Below, in pieces: positions 25,703-35,329 of a stretch of 64,000 bases of DNA. Each line of letters opens with the position of its first letter. Within the stretch, counting starts at the first letter, position 1. The notes below the pieces were generated by a model. The model was not told the origin of the DNA. It did not search any database and worked only from the letters and a program-made list of their open reading frames with translations. Origin of the DNA: Myxococcota bacterium (GTDB lineage Bacteria > Myxococcota_C > UBA6777). The stretch covers positions 17,976-81,975 of the forward strand of contig JAKLKB010000009.1 of assembly GCA_023150835.1 (NCBI GenBank), written 5' to 3'. The position numbers were made by a program, and so were the translations under genes.

Positions 25703-27798
25703 CACGCTACAGCGTTTCCGCCCCCCACAAGCTGCTGTTGTCTGGCGCATACACCGTCCTCGATGGGCATCCCGCCCTTGGTCTGGCCGTCGAGCCAAGG
25801 ATGCACCTCACCCTCGACACCGCCTCGCATGAACCTTGGCCCCGCGACAACCCTTTTGCCGAAGCGGTCCGAGCCGTCATGCGCGAAGAAGCCCACCGCA
25901 TCGGCGTTTCAGAACTTCCTCCCAGCCTCGGCTTTTCGACGCATACCGAGATGCCTGTTCATGGATGGGGCGTCGGCAGTAGCGCAGCCTTCGTCACTTG
26001 CCTCACTCACGCATGTTCTCTTGCGATGGGGCTTGCTCTCGATCCCACCGAGATCTTTGCGATCGCCCGCCGCGCCCATCGCTTCGCTCAACAAGAACAA
26101 GGCAGCGGACTCGATATCGCTGCTTGCACCTTTGGCGGACTGATCGGCGCAAACAACGCGCACACCGCCTCCACTCCCCATATCCATCTGCTCGAATGGC
26201 CCGAAGAGATCGCCGTCTTGTTGATCCGTTCTGACAAAAAAGCCGACACCCGCGAGATGATCCAAACCTACCACCAAACCCCCAAAGAACATGCTCGCGC
26301 TGAACGCCATGCCCTCTTGCGATCCATCGACCGCGTGTGGGACGCCGCTTTCAAAACATCCGATCTCCTCGCAGCCCTCGCCGAAAACAGCCGTTGCGAG
26401 GCCGATTGGTCCCACGCCATGCAGATCCCTCTCGTCACACCCCTTCAACACCAACTCGAACAAGCCTTCGCTGCGCACAAACCGCATATCGTGATCAAAT
26501 CTCTCGGTGCAGGCGGCGGCGATAGCATCGGTTGTTTCTACCACCGCGAATACCTCCACCTCGCCGATATCGCCGAACACACCAAAGCCTTTTCCCTCCA
26601 AGTCCGACCTGTTCGCGTTGAAAGACACGGCTCCTCCACTCACACCACACACTTCGATCCCCTTGACCTCGCACACATCGCAACCTCCACCATCTCGAAT
26701 ACTCGGGCTTTACACACACAGGACTCGTCGATGACGACCGATCTCTTGGCTCCTTATCAAGAACACGCACAACGCGCTTGGGAAGCGCTACAACCGCAGC
26801 TACTCCAACAAGAACGCGCCCTTGCCCCCATGCTTGCTCACCATTTCCAAGCCACAGGAAAACTCTTACGCCCCGCGATCGCCCTCGCCTTCTTCGATCA
26901 ACTCAACGCAAAACAGACTTTTGAGACCCCCCAATGCTCGGAACAAATGACTCAAACTGCCCTTGCCATCGAGCTTTTACACAACGCAACGCTCATCCAC
27001 GATGATCTCCAAGACGGAGACGCTTTCCGACGTGGTATCCCCACTGTCTGGAAAGCTTTTGATGCTTATCAAGCGATCAACGCGGGTAGTGCGCTGTACT
27101 TTTACGCCCTTCAATGGCTCGCGAACCTTTCTCTCACCCCGCTTACCATCGTCCGATTGCATCAACTCTTTGCCACTCAAACCCTCGCCATCATCGCAGG
27201 CCAAGCTCTCGAAAAGCAGCTTTGGGCCGCTCTCGACGATCCACAACAACACCAAACCGAAACCCTTTATCTCGAAGTCGTCGAGAAAAAAACCTCCGCC
27301 CTTTTCGCCTTGCCGATGATGTCTGCGGCCATCCTCGCGGGTCTTGACCCCGCTTCGACACTCGCTCTACAGGACGTCGCACGACCGCTCGGTGCGCTGT
27401 TTCAGATCCAAGACGATATCCTCGATCTATTCGGAAACAAGGGCCGCGATACCGTAGGAACCGATATCGCCGAAGGCAAACCAAGCTACCCTGCATTGTA
27501 CGCACTCCAACACGCCTCCCCTGACCACGCTGCACGCCTCTATCAGATCCTACGCAGCCCCCGCGAACAAACCACACATACCGATATCCTCTGGGCCATC
27601 GACTTGATCCGCTCCTGTGGCGCGCTCCATGCCTCTCTTCAAAAAATGCACTCCCTCCGCCAACAAGCCCTCGCGGCTCTCACCCGCGCCGTCCCCGCCC
27701 CACACACACCATCAAGCTTCCTTCACGCCGTCTGCGACAAGATCATGCTACCGATCCAACATCTTTCCCATCCCTCGGCTCGCGAAAGGCTTGCTTGA
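25699..27798 (+). CDS. mvaK2: Phosphomevalonate kinase fused to polyprenyl diphosphate synthase
   Basis: 699 residues in one uninterrupted frame. ATG 25699 has AGGAG nine bases upstream and overlaps mvaD by 4 bp; the frame also extends to 25591. Residues 1-~335 are a GHMP kinase of the phosphomevalonate kinase type: APHKLLLSGAYTVLDGHPALGLAV, GWGVGSSAAFVTCL, KSLGAGGGDSIGCF. Residues ~345-699 are an (E)-polyprenyl diphosphate synthase with both Asp-rich motifs, DDLQD (435-439) followed by GxxFRRG-like residues, and DDILD (from 572). The residue five positions before the first motif is alanine, which fits C20 or longer products better than a dedicated farnesyl synthase. An internal ATG (26731, Met345) with AGGAC eight bases upstream sits exactly at the junction, so a free synthase may also be made. 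The fusion couples IPP precursor formation to chain elongation. Confidence 0.9.
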   Translation: MTRYSVSAPHKLLLSGAYTVLDGHPALGLAVEPRMHLTLDTASHEPWPRDNPFAEAVRAVMREEAHRIGVSELPPSLGFSTHTEMPVHGWGVGSSAAFVTCLTHACSLAMGLALDPTEIFAIARRAHRFAQQEQGSGLDIAACTFGGLIGANNAHTASTPHIHLLEWPEEIAVLLIRSDKKADTREMIQTYHQTPKEHARAERHALLRSIDRVWDAAFKTSDLLAALAENSRCEADWSHAMQIPLVTPLQHQLEQAFAAHKPHIVIKSLGAGGGDSIGCFYHREYLHLADIAEHTKAFSLQVRPVRVERHGSSTHTTHFDPLDLAHIATSTISNTRALHTQDSSMTTDLLAPYQEHAQRAWEALQPQLLQQERALAPMLAHHFQATGKLLRPAIALAFFDQLNAKQTFETPQCSEQMTQTALAIELLHNATLIHDDLQDGDAFRRGIPTVWKAFDAYQAINAGSALYFYALQWLANLSLTPLTIVRLHQLFATQTLAIIAGQALEKQLWAALDDPQQHQTETLYLEVVEKKTSALFALPMMSAAILAGLDPASTLALQDVARPLGALFQIQDDILDLFGNKGRDTVGTDIAEGKPSYPALYALQHASPDHAARLYQILRSPREQTTHTDILWAIDLIRSCGALHASLQKMHSLRQQALAALTRAVPAPHTPSSFLHAVCDKIMLPIQHLSHPSARERLA

Positions 27799-27850
27799 AA
27801 TCCCGTGAGATCGTGCGACATCGCTTCGACCGCCAATTTGTCGGGATGTG

Positions 27851-27964
27851 ATACGATATCCGTGTGATGTGTTCCCATAGGATAGTGCGTAGACACCCGA
27901 TTGTTGGGCAGCCACACCTGTCTGCCCCTACGTTTTGTGATCACACGCCCTGCGGATCTCGTAT
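27851..27964. mobile_element. MITE/BIME-like element, copy A
   Basis: 114 bp bounded by ATACGATATCCG (27851) and CGGATCTCGTAT (ends 27964), which are inverted repeats of each other with one mismatch. The core runs from GTAG (27890) to CTAC (27931) and contains a REP-like hairpin GGGCAGCC...GTCTGCCCC. It lies between the isoprenoid operon and the outer-membrane-type gene. Confidence 0.8.
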
Positions 27965-28049
27965 TATGCCCTCAATGCTTGGTTGAGATCCCGTGAGATC
28001 GTGCTACAGTACGATGCCTTCTGTGTTTGCGAAACCAAAGGAGAACATC

Positions 28050-28664
28050 GTGCAACAACACCGCCACACACCACCCAATCCCGATCATTTCGCCTTTTCG
28101 CCTCGATCTGCTCTTGCTCTGCTGATCGCCCTTGTTTGCTTGCTGACCACCCTCGAAGCCCACGCTTACCGCATCGGCGGAACCAACCCCTACGCTGGCT
28201 CACGGCGCGAAGGTTATATGTACCAAGAAGGCACCAAACGCGCACTCGAACTCGAAGTACACGGCGGCTTCGATGTCGTCGAACAAGGTCTCGCCGCAGG
28301 CATCCGCTTTCACATCCCCATCGTCCACAACGGCCTTCTACCCGACTTTAACGACGCCTTGTACTTTACCGTAGGCTCAGACTTCTATTGGACCCGCTGG
28401 AAGGGCATCTTTGGTGTCGGCTTTGGCGTTCCGCTCACCGTCTTGTGGCGACTCTTTTTCACCAAGCTCTTTTCCTTGGGCATCGAAGTCGGACTCAACC
28501 CCTACGTCCACCTCCGCTGGTTCAGCGAAACCTACAATTATGGATTTTTGCCCGTCTTTTTCGTGGGTGCTGTGACGCTGCACTTCGATATCACTCCCCT
28601 GCTCAGCGTCATGGTCCGCCTCGGTTCCCCCTACCTCAGCGCGGGTGTCTCTTTTCGGTTTTGA
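28050..28664 (+). CDS. Secreted outer-membrane-type (beta-barrel-like) protein
   Basis: 204 residues from the GTG at 28050, chosen because AAGGAG lies seven bases upstream; ATGs at 27993 and 28014 have no ribosome site and would run into the repeat element. It has a Sec signal peptide (ALALLIALVCLLTTLEAHA, then YRIGG). The mature chain alternates aromatic and small residues with Gly, as in barrel strands (ALYFTVGSDFYWTRW, GIFGVGFGVPLTVLW, FFVGAVTLHFDITPLLSVMVRLG), and ends in Phe (SFRF), the usual C-terminal signature for outer-membrane insertion. No family recognised. Confidence 0.75.
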   Translation: MQQHRHTPPNPDHFAFSPRSALALLIALVCLLTTLEAHAYRIGGTNPYAGSRREGYMYQEGTKRALELEVHGGFDVVEQGLAAGIRFHIPIVHNGLLPDFNDALYFTVGSDFYWTRWKGIFGVGFGVPLTVLWRLFFTKLFSLGIEVGLNPYVHLRWFSETYNYGFLPVFFVGAVTLHFDITPLLSVMVRLGSPYLSAGVSFRF

Positions 28665-28675
28665 GAAATCTCGGT

Positions 28676-31600
28676 TTAGAGGCTTTTGGCGATGGTGCGG
28701 ATCTGTGGAGCGGTTGGGGCGTTGGGGGAAAGGCGTAAGAATTGGTTGAAGGCACGTTTGGCTTTTTTGGGTTGTTGAAGGTTCATATAGATCAAGCCGA
28801 GGACACGGTACGCATCGCCCATCTTGGGATCTGCTTTGATCGCGCTTTGCATCTTTTGTTGCGCGGCGGGAAGCTTGCCTGAAAACATCAACCGCATCCC
28901 TTCGGCGTGGTATTTTTTCGCAAGCGCAGGATCGCGTGGGGCCGCACGGCGTTTGACGGGCCGCTTCACTGGCCGCTTCACTGGCCGAGGTTCGGAGACG
29001 GGTTCTTCTCGACGCTCCGCAGGTTCTTCGCGCCGTTCGGGTGTCGGCTCTTCGCGCCGTGTCGCAGGCTCTTCTCGACGTGTCGCAGGCTCTTCGCGAC
29101 GTGCCGCAGGTTCTTCTCGACGTTCGGGTGTCGGCTCTTCGCGACGTGTGACAGGTGTTTCGCGGCCTTGCGTGGAACCCATCTGCGGAGTGGAAGCCTC
29201 AGGTGTTCCAGCGTCTGGAGCCGAAACGCCCGCGTCTTGGCCTTCGACACGCGCCAACATCGGGCGTTCGGATGGGCGAGGGGTTGGGCGAGCCTCGATG
29301 CGTTTCGCGGGTGGAGTTTGGCGCGAAACGATCGGTTCAGGTGTCAATTCATCTGATTTCGGTTTGCGGGGTTGTTGAAGGCTACTGATCGCGATCAACA
29401 TCACGGTAGCAACGACGATTACGCCGATCCCACCGAACAACAGGATCTTGCGATTTCGATCCGCTTCAGCTTTTTGTTCTGCAACAAGCCGATGGAATTC
29501 ATCTTCTTCGGGCGAAGTGTATGCGCCTGCGTGATCGTTGGCAGGGGAAGAAAAGAAGTCCTCGCTCGTCGGGTCAAAGTCTTCCACGTCGCCACTCGTG
29601 TGGGGTTGTGCGGCAAGCGGGTGGCTTTTGGTGGGAGCTTTGGCGTCGGTTTTCAGCGCAGACTCGACTTTGATCGGCTGCGTTTTGGCCGTCGGTTGGG
29701 GCTTTGCAGCGGTGGCCGCCTTTTCGGAAACCGCAACAGCAGCGGGTTTCTCCGCACGGGTCGCTGGTTTCAAGGGCGCTTCTGCGGCCTTGTCAAGACC
29801 AATCGAGAAGGAAGCGAAGACGCCAGATTCTGTGACGGGCTGTTTTCGCTCGGAGATCTCGACTTTTACAGCGATCTCTTGCGAAGGAGGCGGTGCAGCG
29901 GGTTCTTCTACTGCTTTCTCGGAGGAAAGCGTAAACGCCGAAGCGGAAGACGAAGACGGCGCAGAGATCGAGATCTCGGCTTTTTTCTCCTGAGAAGCAG
30001 ACTCTTCGGAAGCCGAAGAAGGAGGAGCCATCAAAAACGGCGTCATGGGCCGTGTATCGGCTTTTTTGGCTGCGGGGGCCGCCGACTTTTCTTTTTCTGA
30101 TTTTTCTTTTGCGGCACGCGAAGCGATATCCAACACATTCATCTGTGCGATGGTGTCGGATGCAGCGACCTCCGCTCGTTCAAACGCAACAGCATCGTCC
30201 AAAGAAACCGCTGCGATCTCGACCTTCGCGGAGCTTGCCGTCGACTCTTGGAAGGGGTGCATCGAGCGCGTGGGACGAGAACTTCCAGCGGGCTCAGAGC
30301 CTGCATCAAAGGGGGCGTCGTCGAGGGACTGTTCACGCAGCGCCACGCTTGGCAACGCTTCTTGCGCAGGCAGCGACAAGATCGGCAACGAAGCGTACGT
30401 CGCAGCCGCTTCAACGTCTCCGACGGCAGAAGCCGATAACAACAGGTCTGCACCAAACGCTCCCGCAAAGGGCCGCGTATCAAGCGTGTGGTCTGTAAGC
30501 TTTGGGTTGTCTGTTTTGGTCTCCGCATCTTTTCTCTCGCCAAGCGCAGAAAACGACGGCAGATCGTCGTGCGTCAACGAGCGAACTTGCTCTTCAAGGT
30601 TCTGTTTCAGATCGCTTTCCAACAGATCCGACACAAGATTCATCGAGATCGCATCCAGATCGGAAAAGCTGCTGACCTTTTGTTTGACGATGGAGGGAGG
30701 AACCTCAAACTCTGCCGTTCCCGAAGAGACGGGCTTTTGAGCGGAATCGCCGCCAAAACGCTCCAACTCCCCCGAAGCAGACGCTTTGTGAAACGCTTCG
30801 AGCGCGGTGCGATCTTGCGGATCTCCGAGCAGATGGGAAACCGAATACACGTCTTCATCGTCGGCTCCGTCGTCCACCGAAGGAACCTCCAATGTCCCGA
30901 AGGCTTGGATATCGGGTAGCGCCGGGCGCGACGGCGAGGATGTCGAAGAAGACGCTCGGGACGTGTCTTTGCTTGAGCTTGGCGAAGAGACCGCTGGAAG
31001 GATATCTTGTGACAGCGAAGTGATCGCAGAATCCAACATCATCCCCAAACCGGCGATCTCGTCGTCCAAGGCGGTTTTGATTTTGGGTGGCACCGTTTCA
31101 AGCCGACTTCCCGTCAACTCGGAGACGTCTTTGACCGTAGGTAAGCCGGGATGTGTACTCAGCTCGGGAGGTTTGCGTTTCCTCCCAGAGTCCGACGGCG
31201 GCGAGGTGTAATGGTCAGGCTGTGAAGAGGACGCCACGTCTCCTCCCAAAAACGGCTCTTCGACAGGTTCTGTAAAGTCCGCAGGTGGCCGAAAGGCTGG
31301 GACGTTGGGCGACGTCTCAAACTCAGAAAAGGCTTCATTTCGGAGCGTAGGAGCGAGTTCGCGTTGTCGCAACGACGAAGAGTCTTCTTGGGATGCAAAG
31401 GCGGGCGGCGGCATATTTGGGATAGTTTGCGAAAGGTCTTCGGGTTCATACACTGAGGTGTCTGCGGAGACTGATTTTTTCGCTGTTTTGGATTGCGGGG
31501 CTGTGAGGCGCTGTTCTTGAAAAGCCCGTTGTGCCGCCCCAAAGATATCACCTGCGGTCGCGGTTTGCCTAGCGGTGGGGATCTGCGTTCCTTTCAGATA

Positions 31601-31840
31601 CGACGCCGACTCGGAGACCTCGGGGATCGCAAACGCAGCCTCGCGTTGTTGCAATGCCTCGGCAGCCTCGGAGACGATGCCCTCGGTGGATTCGTCGACC
31701 TCATCAAATAAACCAGAAGTGTGTTCTTCTCGCATCCGACGGTCCACGTGGGAAACAAAGCCTCGCAACAGCTTTGCGGCATCGGATACATCGTCTTTCA
31801 TCCCCTGAGGGATCTCAAAGAGATCGCGTTTCTCGCTCAT
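28676..31840 (-). CDS. TPR-tailed single-pass membrane protein (1054 aa)
   Basis: The ATG at 31840 has GGAGACG eight bases upstream; the frame extends to 31867. About 790 N-terminal residues are acidic and Ser/Ala/Pro-rich, mostly disordered and without recognised domains. One membrane helix follows at ~793-818 (ILLFGGIGVIVVATVMLIAISSL), then a Pro/Arg/Glu repeat region (REEPATRREEP and variants, ~890-960), and a C-terminal pair of TPRs (KYHAEGMRLMFSGKLPAAQQKMQSAIKADPKMGDAYRVLGLIYMNLQQPKKAKRAFNQFLRLSP). The N-terminal part should be cytoplasmic and the TPRs periplasmic. Architecture resembles the zinc-ribbon/GYF/TPR proteins encoded earlier in the window but has no zinc ribbon. Divergent from selB; function unknown. 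Confidence 0.82.
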   Translation of the reverse strand: MSEKRDLFEIPQGMKDDVSDAAKLLRGFVSHVDRRMREEHTSGLFDEVDESTEGIVSEAAEALQQREAAFAIPEVSESASYLKGTQIPTARQTATAGDIFGAAQRAFQEQRLTAPQSKTAKKSVSADTSVYEPEDLSQTIPNMPPPAFASQEDSSSLRQRELAPTLRNEAFSEFETSPNVPAFRPPADFTEPVEEPFLGGDVASSSQPDHYTSPPSDSGRKRKPPELSTHPGLPTVKDVSELTGSRLETVPPKIKTALDDEIAGLGMMLDSAITSLSQDILPAVSSPSSSKDTSRASSSTSSPSRPALPDIQAFGTLEVPSVDDGADDEDVYSVSHLLGDPQDRTALEAFHKASASGELERFGGDSAQKPVSSGTAEFEVPPSIVKQKVSSFSDLDAISMNLVSDLLESDLKQNLEEQVRSLTHDDLPSFSALGERKDAETKTDNPKLTDHTLDTRPFAGAFGADLLLSASAVGDVEAAATYASLPILSLPAQEALPSVALREQSLDDAPFDAGSEPAGSSRPTRSMHPFQESTASSAKVEIAAVSLDDAVAFERAEVAASDTIAQMNVLDIASRAAKEKSEKEKSAAPAAKKADTRPMTPFLMAPPSSASEESASQEKKAEISISAPSSSSASAFTLSSEKAVEEPAAPPPSQEIAVKVEISERKQPVTESGVFASFSIGLDKAAEAPLKPATRAEKPAAVAVSEKAATAAKPQPTAKTQPIKVESALKTDAKAPTKSHPLAAQPHTSGDVEDFDPTSEDFFSSPANDHAGAYTSPEEDEFHRLVAEQKAEADRNRKILLFGGIGVIVVATVMLIAISSLQQPRKPKSDELTPEPIVSRQTPPAKRIEARPTPRPSERPMLARVEGQDAGVSAPDAGTPEASTPQMGSTQGRETPVTRREEPTPERREEPAARREEPATRREEPATRREEPTPERREEPAERREEPVSEPRPVKRPVKRPVKRRAAPRDPALAKKYHAEGMRLMFSGKLPAAQQKMQSAIKADPKMGDAYRVLGLIYMNLQQPKKAKRAFNQFLRLSPNAPTAPQIRTIAKSL

Positions 31841-32054
31841 CAAAATCGTCTCCACAACAGGCGACACAGCCAGTTCCCACGCACGCGCAGGAAATTAAAG
31901 TGTTCCGAATCTACCACCTTCCGAACCACCTTGCAATCTATCTACTGCTTGACAGCCGATTGCCGCAAAGCACATACATCAAACGCCGTTTTGTATGCCC
32001 TCCTCAAAAGATACGCAACCCACACCCCCCGAACGCACACAAAGAGACCACCGC

Positions 32055-33992
32055 ATGAAGCACCGAATCCTCGGAACAGCCGGACACATCGACCACGGGA
32101 AAAGCAGCCTTGTCCACGCGCTCACAGGCCAACGCACCGATCGCCTCCCCGAAGAACAACGCCGTGGTATCACGATCGACTTGGGCTTTGCTTCTCTTCG
32201 CGCAGAAGACGTTCACATCGGCATCGTCGATGTTCCCGGACACGAAGGCTTGATCCGTACCATGGTCGCAGGCGCCAGCGGTATGGACTTTGTGATGCTG
32301 GTAATCGCCGCCGACGAAGGGATCATGCCCCAAACCCGCGAACACCTCGCCATCTGCGACTTTTTGGGCATCCACCACGGCTTGATCGTCCTCTCCAAAG
32401 TCGACCTCGTCGATCCCGCATGGCTCGAACTTGTCCGCTCCGAGATCCGCAGCGAACTCCAACACTCCCCGCTCCAACACGCCCCCCTCCTCGAAGTCTC
32501 CTCCACCACAGGCCAAGGCATCGAAACGCTGCGCGAAGCGATCTTTGCCCTCGCTCGCCAACTCCCCGATCTCCCACACCAACAACCTGCAAGACTCCCC
32601 ATCGACCGCGCTTTTGAACTACGCGGTCTCGGACCTGTCGTCACAGGCTCACTTCACGGCCAAGATCTGCAAGTCGGCGATACCGTGATCGTCCTCCCCC
32701 TCGCCCAACAAGGCCGCATACGCGGCCTCCATGTTCATCACCAGCCCACCACCAAAGCCCATCACGGACAACGTACCGCCGTGAACCTCCAAGGCATCCC
32801 ACTCGAAGCCCTCACACGCGGACAGATCTTGACCAACGATCTCAGCCTCCAAACCTCCCGCGAGATCGCTGTTTCCTTGCGTGCTCTTCCGCACCTGCCC
32901 AAGCCGCTCAAACATCGGGCTCCTTTGCTCTGCCACCTCGGCACCCAACAGATCGCCTGCCGTCTGTGGCTCCCACAAGCCCCTCACATCGAACCCGCAC
33001 AACACGCCTTCGCTTACCTTTTGCTCGATGAACCTGTCCTTGTCCTTCCCCACGATCGCCTGATCTTGCGCGGCTTCCAGCGCTTCCCCAAACACGGCTC
33101 CACCGTCGCGGGTGGACAGATCCTCGATCCCTTCCCTCCCCGCAGAAAACGCCATCGCACCGAGCTCAGCGAACGCCTCCACACTCTTCTTCACGACCCC
33201 CTCGAACAACGCGCCGCCATGCTCATCCAAGAAGCCCAACTCCACACCCTCTCCACACCCGCTCTCGCCCAACGCCTCGGCCTCTTCGGTCAACCCCTCG
33301 ATCAACTCCTCCAACGCCTCCTCCAACAACACACTCTGCTCCAAATCGATCACGATCCCCCTCATTTTCTCCATACCTCCACACTCCACGACACTTGCGC
33401 CCTCGCCATCCAACGCCTCCAACAACATCACCAAGCTCACCCCCTCCACGAAGGGATGCCCCGCGAAGCCTTGCGTGAACAACTTCGCATCCCTTCCCCT
33501 CGGCTTTTTCAACTACTCCTCCAAACTCTCCTTCAACAGGGCAAGATCGCCCCTCCCCAAGACCTTTTGCGCCTCGCCACCCACCGCCTCCAACTCAACG
33601 ACGACCACGCCGATCTCGAACTCCGCTTGCTCTCCCTCTACCTCGACGCCACACTCTCACCCCCTCGCGTCCAAGATCTCCCCGCTCTCCTCCAACTCAC
33701 CCCCCAACAACTCAAACCCATCCTCACCTTGCTCCTTCGCAACAACCAACTCGTCCGTGTCTCCGAAGATCTCTACTTCCATCCCCAACCCCTCCACGAT
33801 CTACAACATCGCCTGATCGCTTTTCTCCTTCAACACCACACTCTCTCCCCCCAAGACTTCAAAGAACTCACCCAAACCTCCCGTAAGTTTTCCATCCCCC
33901 TCGCCGAATACTTCGACAAACAACGCCTCACCCATCGCCAAGGCGATCAACGCATCCTTCGCGACCCCAAATCCCACAAGGCACAACCATGA
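32055..33992 (+). CDS. selB: Selenocysteine-specific translation elongation factor SelB
   Basis: 645 residues from the ATG at 32055. It delivers Sec-tRNA to UGA codons marked by a SECIS element. GTPase motifs: G1 [13 protein letters not shown], switch region [12 protein letters not shown]3 [10 protein letters not shown]4 SKVD. The [14 protein letters not shown] combination distinguishes SelB from EF-Tu. Beta-barrel domains include [20 protein letters not shown]. The C-terminal ~270 residues are Leu/Gln/His-rich winged-helix repeats ([46 protein letters not shown]), which bind the mRNA hairpin. selA, selD and a tRNA-Sec gene were not found in this window. rsmI overlaps its stop by 4 bp. Confidence 0.94.
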   Translation: MKHRILGTAGHIDHGKSSLVHALTGQRTDRLPEEQRRGITIDLGFASLRAEDVHIGIVDVPGHEGLIRTMVAGASGMDFVMLVIAADEGIMPQTREHLAICDFLGIHHGLIVLSKVDLVDPAWLELVRSEIRSELQHSPLQHAPLLEVSSTTGQGIETLREAIFALARQLPDLPHQQPARLPIDRAFELRGLGPVVTGSLHGQDLQVGDTVIVLPLAQQGRIRGLHVHHQPTTKAHHGQRTAVNLQGIPLEALTRGQILTNDLSLQTSREIAVSLRALPHLPKPLKHRAPLLCHLGTQQIACRLWLPQAPHIEPAQHAFAYLLLDEPVLVLPHDRLILRGFQRFPKHGSTVAGGQILDPFPPRRKRHRTELSERLHTLLHDPLEQRAAMLIQEAQLHTLSTPALAQRLGLFGQPLDQLLQRLLQQHTLLQIDHDPPHFLHTSTLHDTCALAIQRLQQHHQAHPLHEGMPREALREQLRIPSPRLFQLLLQTLLQQGKIAPPQDLLRLATHRLQLNDDHADLELRLLSLYLDATLSPPRVQDLPALLQLTPQQLKPILTLLLRNNQLVRVSEDLYFHPQPLHDLQHRLIAFLLQHHTLSPQDFKELTQTSRKFSIPLAEYFDKQRLTHRQGDQRILRDPKSHKAQP

Positions 33993-34924
33993 TCACGCTC
34001 TCCCTTGCACCCTACCCCGAACTCCAACCCGCCATCTACCTCGTCCCGACTCCCATCGGCCACCTCGACGATATCACCTTGCGCGCCCTCCGCACCCTCG
34101 CCACCGTCGACCGCATCGCCGCCGAAGATACCCGCAGCGCCCGCCTCTTGCTTAACCACTTTGGCCTCCAAAAACCCCTGTCCTCCATGCACCGCGATAA
34201 CGAATCCGCCCGCACCTCCGCCTTGATCGATGCCTGCAAACAAGGCGAACGCATCGCCTACATCAGCGAAGCCGGTATGCCCGGGATATCCGACCCGGGT
34301 TATCTTCTCGTCCAAGACGCCATCCTCTCCGCTGTCCCTGTGTTCGCACTCCCCGGTCCTTCCGCCTCGATCACCGCACTTGTCGCAAGCGGCCTACCCA
34401 CCGACCGCTTTCTCTTCCTCGGCTTTCTTCCCCACGCTTCCGCTCGCCGCAAACAAGCCCTTGCCCCGTTTGCTTATCTTCCCCTTTCCATCGTCCTTTA
34501 CGTCTCACCACACCGCATCTCCGATGAACTCGACGATATCCGCTCCGTCCTTGGCGACCGCCAAGCCTGCATCGCCCGCGAGATATCCAAGATCCACGAA
34601 GAATATCTACGTGGCTCCCTCTCCTCCCTCCAACTCGAACTCGCACAACGCAACCACAAACTCGGCGAGATGGTCCTGATCCTCCAAGGCGTCCCACCAC
34701 AAATCGCCGCACAAGCCCACGCCATCCTCTCAACCACCACCGACACAATGCCCCTCGACGCAGACGCTGCCCTTCAACAACACGCCCACCAACTCCTCCA
34801 AAGCAACGCACCCCTCTCCCAAATCGCCAAACAACTTTCCCACCACTGGCCGCAGATCACACGCCAACAAGCCTACGCCCTCCTCCAAACGCTCCGTCAT
34901 CCCGACCAAACCAGCAATGTCTAG
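33989..34924 (+). CDS. rsmI: 16S rRNA (cytidine1402-2'-O)-methyltransferase RsmI
   Basis: 311 residues. It methylates the ribose of C1402 in the ribosomal P site using SAM. Tetrapyrrole-methylase fold signatures: IYLVPTPIGHLDDITLRAL at the start, VDRIAAEDTRSARLLLNHFGL, the YISEAGMPGISDPGYLLV loop that binds SAM, and LPGPSASITALVASGLPTDRFLFLGFLP. Length fits the family (~280-300) with an extended Gln/His-rich C-terminus. It overlaps selB (ATGA), so the two are translationally coupled. A five-unit REP array starts one base after its stop codon. Confidence 0.95.
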   Translation: MITLSLAPYPELQPAIYLVPTPIGHLDDITLRALRTLATVDRIAAEDTRSARLLLNHFGLQKPLSSMHRDNESARTSALIDACKQGERIAYISEAGMPGISDPGYLLVQDAILSAVPVFALPGPSASITALVASGLPTDRFLFLGFLPHASARRKQALAPFAYLPLSIVLYVSPHRISDELDDIRSVLGDRQACIAREISKIHEEYLRGSLSSLQLELAQRNHKLGEMVLILQGVPPQIAAQAHAILSTTTDTMPLDADAALQQHAHQLLQSNAPLSQIAKQLSHHWPQITRQQAYALLQTLRHPDQTSNV

Positions 34925-34925
34925 C

Positions 34926-35142
34926 TGTGATTGCCCTGTTCTTGGGCAGCCACGGGGGGCTGCCCCTACTGTGATCGCCCTGTTCTTGGGCAGCCACGGG
35001 GGGCTGCCCCTACTGTGATTGCCCTGTTCTTGGGCAAATGCGGGGGCTGCCCCTACTGTGATTGCCCTGTTCTTGGGCAAATGCGGGGGCTGCCCCTACT
35101 GTGATTGCCCTGTTCTTGGGCAAATGCGGGGGCTGCCCCTAC
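34926..35142. repeat. Tandem REP array (five units of 43-44 bp)
   Basis: Units start at 34926, 34970, 35014, 35057 and 35100. Each reads TGTGATTGCCCTGTTCTTGG, then GCAG or GCAA..., and ends CTGCCCCTAC. On the minus strand each unit begins GTAG followed by GGGCAGCC ... GGCTGCCC, a REP hairpin with a GTAG foot; units 3-5 have a shortened stem. The array lies between rsmI and the RAYT gene and resembles the core of the TACGANATCCG-bounded elements. Confidence 0.85.
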
Positions 35143-35254
35143 ATCGTTCGCTCGCAGACCCTGCGGGTTTTGTATAATCCGTGCCGTGCAAGGGCAAACG
35201 GCTCAACGATGGATTCGCGAAAGCCTGCGCTCGTCATGCGCCCTCAGGCTCGAT

Positions 35255-35329
35255 AGCCACCGAGTTCTCGATTTCGGTCGAAAGCCCATCCTAGCCACCG
35301 AGTTCTCGATTTCGGTCGAAAGCCCATCC
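35255..35329. repeat. 37-bp direct duplication across the RAYT stop codon
   Basis: Two identical 37-bp copies (35255-35291 and 35293-35329) separated by one base. The right-hand copy is the end of the minus-strand RAYT gene (codons for FDRNRELGG, with the stop at 35291-35293); the left-hand one is a non-coding duplicate downstream of the stop. Confidence 0.9.

Noticed and set aside
24716..25798. 360-codon minus-strand open frame opposite mvaD
   Set aside because: Antisense shadow of a gene with clear enzyme motifs; Gly/Cys/Val-rich composition typical of complementary frames.
31949..31954. TTGACA upstream of selB as a -35 box
   Set aside because: No acceptable -10 hexamer at 16-18 bp; reported neither as promoter nor as finding.
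34926..35142. Possible CRISPR array
   Set aside because: Units are contiguous with no unique spacers, and each unit is an internal hairpin with a GTAG foot. It is a REP array.
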